Made by a program: the position numbers and the translations under genes. From assembly GCA_031362985.1 (NCBI GenBank), contig JANLTO010000120.1, forward strand, positions 94,159-158,158: DNA of 64,000 nt, written 5' to 3'. The stretch comes from SHZL01 sp031362985. GTDB lineage: Bacteria > Pseudomonadota > Gammaproteobacteria > Xanthomonadales > SZUA-36. Of the stretch, positions 17,493 to 25,689 are shown one piece after another. A model generated the notes under the pieces. That model was not told the origin of the DNA, searched no databases, and saw only the letters and a program-made list of their open reading frames with translations. Position 1 is the stretch's first letter, and every line of letters starts with the position of its first letter.

Positions 17493-18290
17493 GTGAAAGC
17501 CATTATCCTTAGTGCGGGCCAGGGCCGGCGACTGATGCCCCTGACCGAAGCCATGCCCAAATGTTGTCTGCAAGTTGACGGCCTGCCTTTACTGGAATGG
17601 CAAATCAAGGCCCTGGCGGCCAATGGTATCAAGGAAGTGGTGGTCGTTACCGGTTTTGCTCATCACGTGGTTGAGGATGTTGTCGGTCGCATCTCTGGCA
17701 TTGCCGTCCGTACGCTGTACAACCCGTTTTATGCATTGTCCGACAACCTTGGGACCTGCTGGGTGGCCCGGAGCGAAATGCAGGAACCTTTCCTGCTGAT
17801 CAATGGCGACACTCTGTTCGAGATATCGGTACTGGATCGCTTGCTCAAGTCAGCCAGCGCATTTCCCATCACCCTGGCTACCGATTACAAGAACCAGTAC
17901 GACAGCGACGATATGAAAATCGTTGCAGAAGGTGAGCGGCTACTGAAAGTTGGCAAGAAACTGGAACTGGACCAGGTTAATGGCGAATCCATCGGCATGA
18001 TGCTGTTTAACCAGCAGGGGGCAGCTGCGTTCGTCAACAAGGTCGAGTCGTTGATGGGTGGCCCGGACGGTTTGGCGCGGTGGTACCTTTCAGCCATTGA
18101 TGAACTTGCCCGCGCTGGACATGTGGGTATTTGTCCCATTCACGGTAGCGGCTGGTGCGAAGTCGACGACCTGGATGATTTGAATCATGCGCACAATGCA
18201 GTTGCTCGCTGGCAGCGCAGATCTTCTGCGGCGGAAGCTTCTGCATCCGAGCAAAGCACCTCGCGGGAAGCAAAGCCACTACCCCACTAA
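17493..18290 (+). CDS. LicC-like sugar/choline-phosphate nucleotidyltransferase
   Basis: About 265 residues. The GTG at 17493 is favoured because GAGGGAA lies six bases before it; an in-frame ATG at 17478 is possible. Signature loop LSAGQGRRLMPLT, the conserved PKCCLQVDG lysine region, and INGDTLFE with the metal-binding Asp mark an NTP-transferase of the LicC / glucose-1-phosphate thymidylyltransferase type. LicC makes CDP-choline; related enzymes make CDP-inositol or CDP-glycerol. A CDP-alcohol phosphotransferase gene lies 4 kb downstream on the same strand, so this enzyme could supply its activated head group (inference). It overlaps the convergent LptA-like gene by four bases. Confidence 0.8.
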   Translation: MKAIILSAGQGRRLMPLTEAMPKCCLQVDGLPLLEWQIKALAANGIKEVVVVTGFAHHVVEDVVGRISGIAVRTLYNPFYALSDNLGTCWVARSEMQEPFLLINGDTLFEISVLDRLLKSASAFPITLATDYKNQYDSDDMKIVAEGERLLKVGKKLELDQVNGESIGMMLFNQQGAAAFVNKVESLMGGPDGLARWYLSAIDELARAGHVGICPIHGSGWCEVDDLDDLNHAHNAVARWQRRSSAAEASASEQSTSREAKPLPH

Positions 18291-18889
18291 TCAGGAACTC
18301 CCTGATTCTTGATGTCGGGACGGATACTGATGCCGGTTTCGCTTTTCGTCTGGAACCGGTCGGTGCTGATGTCGTAGTTGATCTCACCGCTGCGTAACAT
18401 CTTGTCTCCCTGGCCCATCTGCGCATCACCGCTCAGGCGAATCTGTGCTGCCTCCCGGTCGTACACAATTTTACTTGCCTGGCCGTGCACGATTTCCGTC
18501 CGCTCACCGAGTGTGTAACTTAGCTCCATGCGCGCCGGTGAACCTTCCAGCACCACGCGGTCCGGGTCATCGAGTTTGCCAAACAGGACGGCGCGGTCGG
18601 CAAGAACCATCCAGTCGCGCACATGCATCTCAAAACGACCTTCGAAATGCACGACATCCGGTTGGGTGTCTTCCCAGGCTGTATCAGCCCGGATGGAAAC
18701 CACATCTTCGTGGCCGATGCGAAACCCCTGGTCATCGCCGCTGGCGCGAGCCTGCGGTACCATCAGTAACACGGCCGCGAGGACAGGTATCAGCCCGTGC
18801 CCACTTGCGCTATAAGGAGGCGGGCGCGCCTGCAGCGCCGACGTCGCGCGGTTCTTTGAACCTTGATTGTGCCGGGTGGAATTTCGCAT
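18287..18889 (-). CDS. LptA/OstA-like periplasmic protein
   Basis: About 200 residues from the ATG at 18889. It has a signal peptide-like N-terminus with the cut near VPQARA. The body has the repeating beta-strand pattern of the OstA/LptA jellyroll: IRADTAWEDT, VHFEGRFEMHVRDWMVLADRAV, LEGSPARMEL, and LSGDAQMGQGDKMLRSGEINYD. LptA bridges lipopolysaccharide from the inner-membrane LptBFGC complex to the outer-membrane LptD. Here it is divergent from lptF by 77 bases rather than next to lptB or rpoN, its usual setting. Either it is a secondary LptA/LptC-type bridge, or the housekeeping one in an unusual place. Confidence 0.75.
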   Translation of the reverse strand: MRNSTRHNQGSKNRATSALQARPPPYSASGHGLIPVLAAVLLMVPQARASGDDQGFRIGHEDVVSIRADTAWEDTQPDVVHFEGRFEMHVRDWMVLADRAVLFGKLDDPDRVVLEGSPARMELSYTLGERTEIVHGQASKIVYDREAAQIRLSGDAQMGQGDKMLRSGEINYDISTDRFQTKSETGISIRPDIKNQGVPD

Positions 18890-18966
18890 GATTGATGGGC
18901 GTATTGGCGAAGAATGATCAAAATGATAACAGGCTAGCCGGAGGCAGTCCTTGAGAAGTAACACAA

Positions 18967-20058
18967 ATGATCATTGATCGCTACATGGCGCGTGAGGTGG
19001 GCCTGCCTTTCCTGGCGATTGCCACCGTACTGTTGATCATATTTACCACCTACAGCCTGACCAGGTATCTGGTGCAGGCCAACAGTGGCTTGCTGGTTGC
19101 TGGTGAGGTGGTGCGCCTGACCCTGTTGCGCTCGCTGGTTTCACTGGAAGTCCTGCTGCCACTCAGTTTTTACTTCGCCATCATGATTGGCATGGGTCGT
19201 TTGTACAGCGATTCCGAGATATACGCCATGCGCAGCAGCGGTATCAGCGAAAAGCGCCTGATGCAACCGGTTATGGTACTGGCGCTGCTGCTTGCCCTGG
19301 TGACCTGCTTTCTGTCAGTGATGGCCCGGCCGTGGGCTTATGCAAGCAGTTATCTCATCCTGGCCGAAGCTGCCGCCGCTTCTGACATCGACCGTATCCA
19401 GCCCGCACAGTTCTACCACTTCAAGGGCTCCGAGCGCACGGTGTTCATCGCGCACATTGCCAAAGAAACTGGCAGTATCCATGGTGTCTTCATTCGCTCC
19501 GGCAAAGGCACCGACCTGCAACTCATCACCTCGGTTAACGGCAAACTGGAGTACGGCCAACGGCCGGACTTTATCCAGCTGACACTGTTCGATGCCCAGT
19601 TGTTCAAGTCCGTGCAGGATGCGCCCGATCTTTTTGCCGAGCTTGGGTCTTTTTCCATGTGGCTGCCCGCGGGAGAAGCCAAGCCCGTGGGGTACAAGAC
19701 CAAGGCCAGCCCTACGCGTAACCTGGTCAATGCCGTGGCCGGCCCGGACCGTGCCGAGTTGCAATGGCGTTTGTCAACCCCGGTTTCCGCCCTGCTACTG
19801 GCCCTGCTCGCCATTCCGCTTAGCCGTGGCCGGCCCCGCCAGGGGCGCTATGCTCGCGTGCTTCTGGCGCTGCTGTTCTATGCAGTCTATTTCAACCTGC
19901 TGGACATGAGCCGTACCTGGGTGGAGCAGGGCACTGCCCCCACTATTTGGTGGGTGCCAGGAGCCACCATGCTGTTGGTCGTTGCTTTGTACCTGCCGTG
20001 GCGCAAGTGGCTGGGCAAGTCTCAAAACAGCCTCAGGCCGGCGCAAGGTAAGACATGA
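18967..20058 (+). CDS. lptF: LPS export permease LptF-like (YjgP/YjgQ)
   Basis: A 363-residue inner-membrane permease. It has membrane helices in the first 110 residues, a periplasmic beta-jellyroll (about 125-260), and three further helices ending near residue 350. With LptG it forms the gate of the Lpt exporter that pulls lipid from the inner membrane using the LptB ATPase, which is not in this window. The length matches E. coli LptF. It overlaps lptG by four bases, as usual for the pair, but the usual divergent pepA partner is absent and an LptA-like gene takes its place. Could be the housekeeping copy or a lipid-specific paralogue. Confidence 0.88.
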   Translation: MIIDRYMAREVGLPFLAIATVLLIIFTTYSLTRYLVQANSGLLVAGEVVRLTLLRSLVSLEVLLPLSFYFAIMIGMGRLYSDSEIYAMRSSGISEKRLMQPVMVLALLLALVTCFLSVMARPWAYASSYLILAEAAAASDIDRIQPAQFYHFKGSERTVFIAHIAKETGSIHGVFIRSGKGTDLQLITSVNGKLEYGQRPDFIQLTLFDAQLFKSVQDAPDLFAELGSFSMWLPAGEAKPVGYKTKASPTRNLVNAVAGPDRAELQWRLSTPVSALLLALLAIPLSRGRPRQGRYARVLLALLFYAVYFNLLDMSRTWVEQGTAPTIWWVPGATMLLVVALYLPWRKWLGKSQNSLRPAQGKT

Positions 20059-21203
20059 CTTTTCCGGGCATAACCCTGCTGGATCGCTACATTGTGCGGA
20101 ATTTCATCCTGGGCATGATCCCGGTCCTGTTGCTGCTGCTGTTGCTGTTCAGTTTCATGGCTCTTGCAGAAGAGCTGGAGGAGGTCGGCAAGGGTGCCTA
20201 TACCCAGTTTGATGCCTATCTGGTTGTACTGTACACCTCGCCGCGGCGCGTGATTGATTTGTTGCCGGTTACCTGCCTGCTGGGCGGATTACTGGGGCTG
20301 GGCGTATTGGCCAATCACCAGGAGCTGATCGCTGCCAAAGTGGGCGGTATGTCGCGCCTGCGCCTGGCGCGTCCGGTGCTGATGCTGGCCACGGTGATCG
20401 CCGTTCTGACTGTATTGGCACAATGTTATCTGGTGCCCGTTAGCGAGCAGAGAGCCAACGAGTTGCGCGCACATACACTGGCGGAAACACGGCTTGATGC
20501 GCTTGGGGGCGCTGGTTTCTGGGCACGCACCGGAAATGAGTTTGTGCATGTCACGAACATGCGCTACGGATTGCTGCTAAGTGGCGTTGAAGTCTACACC
20601 ATGGATGCAAATGGCCGTTTCGTACGGCTGGTACAGGCCGGACAGGCAAGGGCAGCCGATGCAGATGACTGGGTGCTAAGGGACGTGACCATTACTTCGA
20701 TTACCAGCGATGGGGTGGAGTTGGAACAACATGAAGAATTGCACTGGCCAGCATTGCTGAGTCCTGAGCAAGTAGCCATCCTGGTGCTGCCGCTCGAAGC
20801 ACTGGCCCCGTCCGACCTGTGGCGACTGATCGATTTCCAACGCGACAATGGCCTGGATACGCACCGTTACCGGGTGGTATTGTGGCAGCAATTGAGCATA
20901 GCGGTGGCTGTGATTGGCATGGCATTGCTGGCCTTGCCTATGCTGCAAGGATCTATTCGCGCCATACCTGCCAGTCAGCGCGTCGTGATGGGGGGTTTCA
21001 TAGGTATTGGTTTTTACCTTTTACAGCAGCTTTCCGGTCATGTTGCCGGCCTGCTGAAATGGAATCCGCCGGGCATCATACTGACGCCGGCCGTGGTGGT
21101 TCTTATGGTCGCCGTGTATGCCCAGTTCCTGGACAGCCATAAAAGACGGGCGAAACTGCGCCGTGCTGTGACTAGAGCCCGAAGTTCCAGCGCTGCTCAC
21201 TGA
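20055..21203 (+). CDS. lptG: LPS export permease LptG-like
   Basis: A 382-residue YjgP/YjgQ family permease, slightly longer than E. coli LptG. Same layout as LptF: helices at both ends and a periplasmic jellyroll between, starting LLDRYIVRNFILGM. Translationally coupled to lptF (ATGA overlap). Its 3' end overlaps the convergent metallophosphoesterase gene by 32 bases. About 1 kb further on, the same strand carries the CDP-alcohol transferase, nucleotidyltransferase and flippase genes, so Lpt-type export and lipid head-group synthesis are physically linked here. Confidence 0.88.
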   Translation: MTFPGITLLDRYIVRNFILGMIPVLLLLLLLFSFMALAEELEEVGKGAYTQFDAYLVVLYTSPRRVIDLLPVTCLLGGLLGLGVLANHQELIAAKVGGMSRLRLARPVLMLATVIAVLTVLAQCYLVPVSEQRANELRAHTLAETRLDALGGAGFWARTGNEFVHVTNMRYGLLLSGVEVYTMDANGRFVRLVQAGQARAADADDWVLRDVTITSITSDGVELEQHEELHWPALLSPEQVAILVLPLEALAPSDLWRLIDFQRDNGLDTHRYRVVLWQQLSIAVAVIGMALLALPMLQGSIRAIPASQRVVMGGFIGIGFYLLQQLSGHVAGLLKWNPPGIILTPAVVVLMVAVYAQFLDSHKRRAKLRRAVTRARSSSAAH

Positions 21204-22065
21204 CAGTATGGAATCCGTCAGTTCCAGGCGTGCAGCTTTTCAGCTGCATGTGAATGCTCCAGGCCGGGCGTCCACCTTCCATGATTTGCCCGATATCGAA
21301 CACGCGGTAGGAAGCGCTCTGCACCAGGGACGCGGAAGTTGTACAGAAAATTCGCGAGTCCCGCTCCATGAGTTCCCTGTTGTGGTGCAAATGGCCACAC
21401 CATACCAGGGCGGGTTGGAAAGCTGAAATCATTTCCTTGAGCGCTTTTACCTCACGCAGCGCTTTGCGCCATGGAGCCATGCCTGGCAGCGGCGGATGGT
21501 GAATTGCCAGGCAGGGCAGGCGTCCCTGCTCGCGCGCTTCGCGGAGCGCTTTCGCGAGGCGCGCCAATTGGTCGGGACCCAGTGCGCCGCGGGCCGAAAA
21601 CAGAGGAGTAACGCAGGCTGACGATGCGCCAATCAGGCGGATGCTGCCGATGTCCCTCAGCAGTGGATAGCTTGATTGCGAGGTATCCTGCGCTCCTGCC
21701 GCCATGGGCGCCAGCACCGAACCCCAGTGCTTGCGCAAGGCTGTCCAGGAATCTTTGGCATAAACATCATGGTTCCCGGGTACAAAAAATATCTGCTGCG
21801 CCGGCGCCAGTTCCGCGAGCCAACCACTGACCTGACGAATCTCATCTTCAAGGCCGATTTGCACCAGGTCTCCAGTCAGGATGATCTGGTCAGCCGACTC
21901 AACGCTCACAGCCGTTACCAGCTGCTGCAGAGTCTCCCGCAGGTGGATGAAGTGTCTTTTTCTTGTCCAGGAAAGGTAACCGGAACGGCGCTTGATGCTC
22001 AGTGCGCCGAAGGACTGTGCGGTTAATGTGCTCAGGTGGGGGTCGGTAATATGGATAAGACGCAT
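21172..22065 (-). CDS. Calcineurin-like metallophosphoesterase
   Basis: A 297-residue enzyme with the full set of metal-binding motifs: HITDPHLS, LTGDLVQ, PGNHD, AIHHPPLP and CGHLHHN. This is the class III cyclic nucleotide phosphodiesterase / LpxH-like fold. Family members cleave cAMP, UDP-diacylglucosamine or other phosphodiesters; the length is closest to CpdA-like proteins. No signal peptide. The location between lptG and a CDP-alcohol phosphotransferase makes a phospholipid or nucleotide-lipid substrate worth testing, but nothing in the sequence proves it. Confidence 0.88.
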   Translation of the reverse strand: MRLIHITDPHLSTLTAQSFGALSIKRRSGYLSWTRKRHFIHLRETLQQLVTAVSVESADQIILTGDLVQIGLEDEIRQVSGWLAELAPAQQIFFVPGNHDVYAKDSWTALRKHWGSVLAPMAAGAQDTSQSSYPLLRDIGSIRLIGASSACVTPLFSARGALGPDQLARLAKALREAREQGRLPCLAIHHPPLPGMAPWRKALREVKALKEMISAFQPALVWCGHLHHNRELMERDSRIFCTTSASLVQSASYRVFDIGQIMEGGRPAWSIHMQLKSCTPGTDGFHTVSEQRWNFGL

Positions 22066-22107
22066 ACAGTAAATGCCCGTTCTGACTCACTATCGTGCCG
22101 GTGTTGT

Positions 22108-22113
22108 TATAAT
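22108..22113 (+). promoter_or_regulatory. Candidate -10 box upstream of the CDP-alcohol transferase
   Basis: A consensus TATAAT lies 75 bases before the ATG at 22188, in the gap between divergent genes. No good -35 is visible at the usual distance, so the call rests on the -10 hexamer and position only. Confidence 0.35.
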
Positions 22114-22187
22114 CTCCCGCGCCCGGCCCGGTGCCCGGCAATGGGTGTGCTTTTCCCGAGTTCTTGGCCCAGCGAGCGAACTATAAC

Positions 22188-23381
22188 ATGACCCTTTCCG
22201 CCCTTGTCCTGTCAGAAGCTCCCACCCGCTTGTGGGGGCTGAGCTCCCTGGAGCGCCTGCGCCGGCAAACTCGCGAGATTGCCGTAGTCAATTGGCTGGG
22301 TGACTCCGGTGAGCTCCCCAAGGAAGGTGAAGTGCTGCTGCTCAATGGGCGCTTCCTGTTTGAGACGCGCACGCTCAAGGGCTTGATGGGCAATCCTGAA
22401 TCGGTGCTGGTGGCAAGCAATGGCATGCCTGCTGCGGCTTTCGTCCCTGCTTCCCGGGCGCAGGACGTATTGGAGTTTCTCGTCTCCGGATCGCAAGTCA
22501 TTCCCGCCGGGATGAATCGGCTCGAGATTGGAGATATTGCCGCTTTCAACGCGGCTTTGCGCAGTGCTCGCCCGCCCTTGCTGGAACTCATAACCGAGCA
22601 GCGTAAGAATGAACTCGAAAATCTCCTGTACGGCAATGCATATCGCGGCGTCACCGACCTCGTAACCAAGTTTCTTTTTCCCCGGCCAGCGCGCAAGCTG
22701 GTGCATGTGTGCGCCCGGCTTGGCTTAACACCTAACATGGTAACCACCATCGGGTTTGTGCTGGTCCTGCTGGCTTGTTATTTATTCCGAGAAGGGCATT
22801 ATGCAGCGGGGCTGGCAGCCGGATGGGTCATGACCCTGCTCGATACGGTTGATGGCAAGCTGGCCAGGGTAACCGTTCAATCGAGCCGTTTCGGCCACTT
22901 GTATGATCACCTGATCGACCTGCTGCATCCCCCATTCTGGTATGTTTTGTGGGGTAAGTCGCTGATCCCGCTGCCGCTGGTGCTGGGCCTGGGCCTCGAT
23001 GCATTGAGCTGGTCTCTGATCATTGCTTACGGGCTGGGACGCCTGGTTGAATTGATATTTAGCCAGCTGGGAAGTTGCACCATATTCACCTGGAGGCCGT
23101 TCGATTCCTGGTTCCGACTGGTGACGGCGCGACGCAATCCCTGCATGATCCTGCTCACCCTCAGCGTGCTGATTGGCCGCCCGGACTGGGGCTTCCTGGG
23201 CGTGGTTGGCTGGACCGTATTAACGACCGGAATAATGTTCGTGCGTCTTGCGCAGGCTCTGGTGTCCCGATCCATGCACGGTCCGTTAACCTCATGGCTT
23301 GGCGCACACAATGTGGCTATTGGTCCGCATGCCCGCGCGTTCCAAATTTTTGGTGGTACCCGTGGCGCATTCAAAGCCTGA
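22188..23381 (+). CDS. CDP-alcohol phosphotransferase with N-terminal nucleotidyltransferase-like domain
   Basis: About 397 residues from the ATG at 22188. Residues 1-130 look like a degenerate GT-A nucleotidyltransferase domain: LVLSEAPTRLWGLSSLERL and VLLLNGRFLFE echo NTP-transferase loops but lack the Gly-rich loop. The C-terminal membrane domain has a complete CDP-alcohol phosphatidyltransferase signature: Asp219, Asp222-Gly223, Ala226-Arg227, Gly236, Asp240 and Asp244. The architecture recalls bifunctional CDP-inositol / inositol-phosphate phosphotransferases. It would transfer a phospho-alcohol between CDP and a lipid or polyol at the inner membrane. Overlaps the next gene. A role in making a phospho-sphingolipid or other anionic lipid is inferred from context. 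Confidence 0.85.
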   Translation: MTLSALVLSEAPTRLWGLSSLERLRRQTREIAVVNWLGDSGELPKEGEVLLLNGRFLFETRTLKGLMGNPESVLVASNGMPAAAFVPASRAQDVLEFLVSGSQVIPAGMNRLEIGDIAAFNAALRSARPPLLELITEQRKNELENLLYGNAYRGVTDLVTKFLFPRPARKLVHVCARLGLTPNMVTTIGFVLVLLACYLFREGHYAAGLAAGWVMTLLDTVDGKLARVTVQSSRFGHLYDHLIDLLHPPFWYVLWGKSLIPLPLVLGLGLDALSWSLIIAYGLGRLVELIFSQLGSCTIFTWRPFDSWFRLVTARRNPCMILLTLSVLIGRPDWGFLGVVGWTVLTTGIMFVRLAQALVSRSMHGPLTSWLGAHNVAIGPHARAFQIFGGTRGAFKA

Positions 23382-24309
23382 AAATTTGCAGCAACTTGTG
23401 GCTGGACAGCTTGGCGCTGCCTGCGACTGGCCGGACGCACAGCGTGACGGGTTATTGCAAGCCATACGTGAGCATTACGGTGCGGGAGTTTGCGCGGTAC
23501 TTATTTACGGTTCCTACCTGCGCGGCCAGCGCGATACCATGCTGGATTTCTATGTAGTGCTGGATAATTACGCCGCTATGCGTTCTACCTGGCAGGCGGC
23601 ATTGGCCTTCATCCTGTCGCCCAACGTATACCAGGTGCGATTTGGTGCATCACCGAACGAGGCGCGGGCGAAGTATGCCCTGATGACTCTGAGCCGGTTT
23701 GAGCACGCCATGGGCCATGATTTCCATTCCTATTTCTGGGCACGCTTCGCTCAGCCCAGTGGCCTGGCGTACTGCCGTGACAATGCGACGCGTGTTCGAA
23801 TTGTGGCTGCGATCAGCCAGGCTGCAACCACGTTTGTGCAACGGGTTGTACCTTGCCTGCCTGGGGAGTTCACTGCAGCTGAGTTGGTTAGCACCGGCCT
23901 TTCCTTGACGTACCGCTGTGAATTGCGCTCCGAGTCTCCTGCGCATGCAACCCGGTTGTTTGAGTACAACGCAGGGTATTACCGGTCCTTGGTCGCGGCG
24001 CTTGCAGGCAACGATCTTGCGTTCCGTCATGGCCCCAGCGAGAACTGTCTGGTGAACGAATCCAGCCGGGCACAGCGGCAGTGGGCATCCATGTCCTGGG
24101 CGTTGCGGAGAATTCAGGGCAAGGTGCTGTCAGCTCTGCGCGTGCTCAAGGCAGCGCTTACTTTTGCGGGCGGTTTCGACTACCTGCTGTGGAAAATTGG
24201 CCGTCATTCCCAGACGGCCATCGAGCCAACCCCACTGCAACGCAAATATCCGCTCTTGTTTGGCTGGCCGCTGCTGTGGCAGTTATATCGTCGTGGTTCG
24301 TTCCGTTGA
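23362..24309 (+). CDS. Tam41-like nucleotidyltransferase (putative)
   Basis: About 315 residues if the GTG at 23362 is used; the open frame starts at 23299 inside the upstream gene. Near residue 45 it has VLIYGSYLRGQRDTMLDFYV, which fits the Gly-Ser plus Asp pattern of the nucleotidyltransferase superfamily and resembles mitochondrial Tam41 (phosphatidate cytidylyltransferase), where GS and M-x-DF motifs are conserved. Tam41 makes CDP-diacylglycerol. It overlaps and follows the CDP-alcohol transferase, whose lipid substrate such an enzyme would supply. I recognise the fold only by motif, so the assignment is tentative; the alternative is an uncharacterised hypothetical. Confidence 0.55.
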   Translation: MAHSKPENLQQLVAGQLGAACDWPDAQRDGLLQAIREHYGAGVCAVLIYGSYLRGQRDTMLDFYVVLDNYAAMRSTWQAALAFILSPNVYQVRFGASPNEARAKYALMTLSRFEHAMGHDFHSYFWARFAQPSGLAYCRDNATRVRIVAAISQAATTFVQRVVPCLPGEFTAAELVSTGLSLTYRCELRSESPAHATRLFEYNAGYYRSLVAALAGNDLAFRHGPSENCLVNESSRAQRQWASMSWALRRIQGKVLSALRVLKAALTFAGGFDYLLWKIGRHSQTAIEPTPLQRKYPLLFGWPLLWQLYRRGSFR

Positions 24310-24390
24310 GTGCGACCTGCGTAGTGCGGGCCACTGACTGCTTGTCCAATGGACGCGGGCAAGTGAGTGCGCGCCGGTGAGTTCGGGCCA

Positions 24391-25659
24391 ATGCTAAAAA
24401 GGGTGCTGACAAATTTTACCCGCGTGTTGCGCGGGCGCGGCATTGCCGGGATCTGCTCCGTAGTAGCGACCGGTCTCATGGCCAATGCGCTGCCGGTAGA
24501 ACAATTCGGACTGGTCATTCTGTTGCACACCTACATCATGGTGATCAAAGGCTTTGTGAATTTCCGCACGTTCGAGGCCATCGTGCGCTTTGGCATACCC
24601 ATGCATGACCGGGGAGAGGAAGGAAAACTCCAGAGCCTGCTGCGTGCCACGGTGGTAGTGGATTTCTCCTCTACCCTGGTCGCGACCCTGGTTGCCCTGG
24701 CTGCAGTGCCATTTGCCACCTGGATGCTGCATTGGGATGCGCAAATGAGCCATTGGGCCATGTGGTATTCGCTGGTCTTGCTCACTACTCCGGTAAACAC
24801 CGGTAGCGGCATACTGCGACTTTACGACCGCTTTGACGTGCTGGGAATCCAGCACACGGTCGGACCGCTGGTGAGGGTGGTGTTGGTAGCGATCGCCTGG
24901 ACCCTGGATGCACCAATGCTGGTATTTGTCGTGGTATGGGGCCTGGGCTTCTGTGTCGGCAATTTGTACATGGTCGTTCGTGGTTTTGCCGAGTTGCGCG
25001 GCAAATTGCAGACTCCACTTTGGCAAGGTTTCCGCTGGCGCGTACTGACTCAGCAGGAAGGCGGTTTCTGGAGGTTTGTCGGCGTGGTCTACTGGCAGAC
25101 CAATGTGGACCTGATACCCAAGCATCTGTCGACTTTGCTTGCGGGCAATCTTCTGGGTCCTGCGGCCGCCGGCTTGTTTCGTCTCGCGCGCGAAACCTCC
25201 TCGATACTGACCCAGCCTGCGGTCACCTTGCGCGAGGTGTTGTTTCCCGACCTGACTCGTGCATGGAATGCCAAGGAAACCAGTTTCAGCCAGCTGGCCT
25301 TCAAGACTGCGCTGATCGCCGGCGGTGCCGGCCTGCTTTGCGCTGCGTTCGCATACCTCGTCGGCACGCCCATCCTTGCGTTGGTGGGAACAGACTACGT
25401 GCCAGCCAAACCGCTCATGGTGCTGCTGCTGGTCGCGGCCTCATTTGATTTGGCCAGCGCATCGCTGCGCGCTGCGGCCTATGCCATGGGTCACGCCTCG
25501 AAGCTGTTGCGCATCAGCCTGCTGGGCATAGTCGTGTATGTGGGATCGTTCTACCTGTTCACCAGCCAGTTTGACTTGCTCGGTCCAGGGCTGGCTTCCA
25601 TCTGCGCCACGTTGCTGACCTTGAGTTTGAATATCAGGCTGGTGCGGGGACTGCGCTAA
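24391..25659 (+). CDS. Oligosaccharide/lipid flippase (MOP superfamily)
   Basis: About 422 residues from the ATG at 24391; a GTG at 24367 is possible. About twelve predicted helices arranged as two similar halves, with the Arg/Lys-rich cytoplasmic loops of Wzx/MurJ-like polysaccharide exporters. Members flip lipid-linked glycans or related lipids across the inner membrane. Third gene of the rightward run after the CDP-alcohol transferase and Tam41-like gene, so it may flip the product of those enzymes. It is convergent with spt, 30 bases between stops. No glycosyltransferase gene is present, which argues against an ordinary O-antigen locus. Confidence 0.8.
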   Translation: MLKRVLTNFTRVLRGRGIAGICSVVATGLMANALPVEQFGLVILLHTYIMVIKGFVNFRTFEAIVRFGIPMHDRGEEGKLQSLLRATVVVDFSSTLVATLVALAAVPFATWMLHWDAQMSHWAMWYSLVLLTTPVNTGSGILRLYDRFDVLGIQHTVGPLVRVVLVAIAWTLDAPMLVFVVVWGLGFCVGNLYMVVRGFAELRGKLQTPLWQGFRWRVLTQQEGGFWRFVGVVYWQTNVDLIPKHLSTLLAGNLLGPAAAGLFRLARETSSILTQPAVTLREVLFPDLTRAWNAKETSFSQLAFKTALIAGGAGLLCAAFAYLVGTPILALVGTDYVPAKPLMVLLLVAASFDLASASLRAAAYAMGHASKLLRISLLGIVVYVGSFYLFTSQFDLLGPGLASICATLLTLSLNIRLVRGLR

Positions 25660-25689
25660 AAGGTTCGTGCCGGGCAGTGCGCAAGAGGT

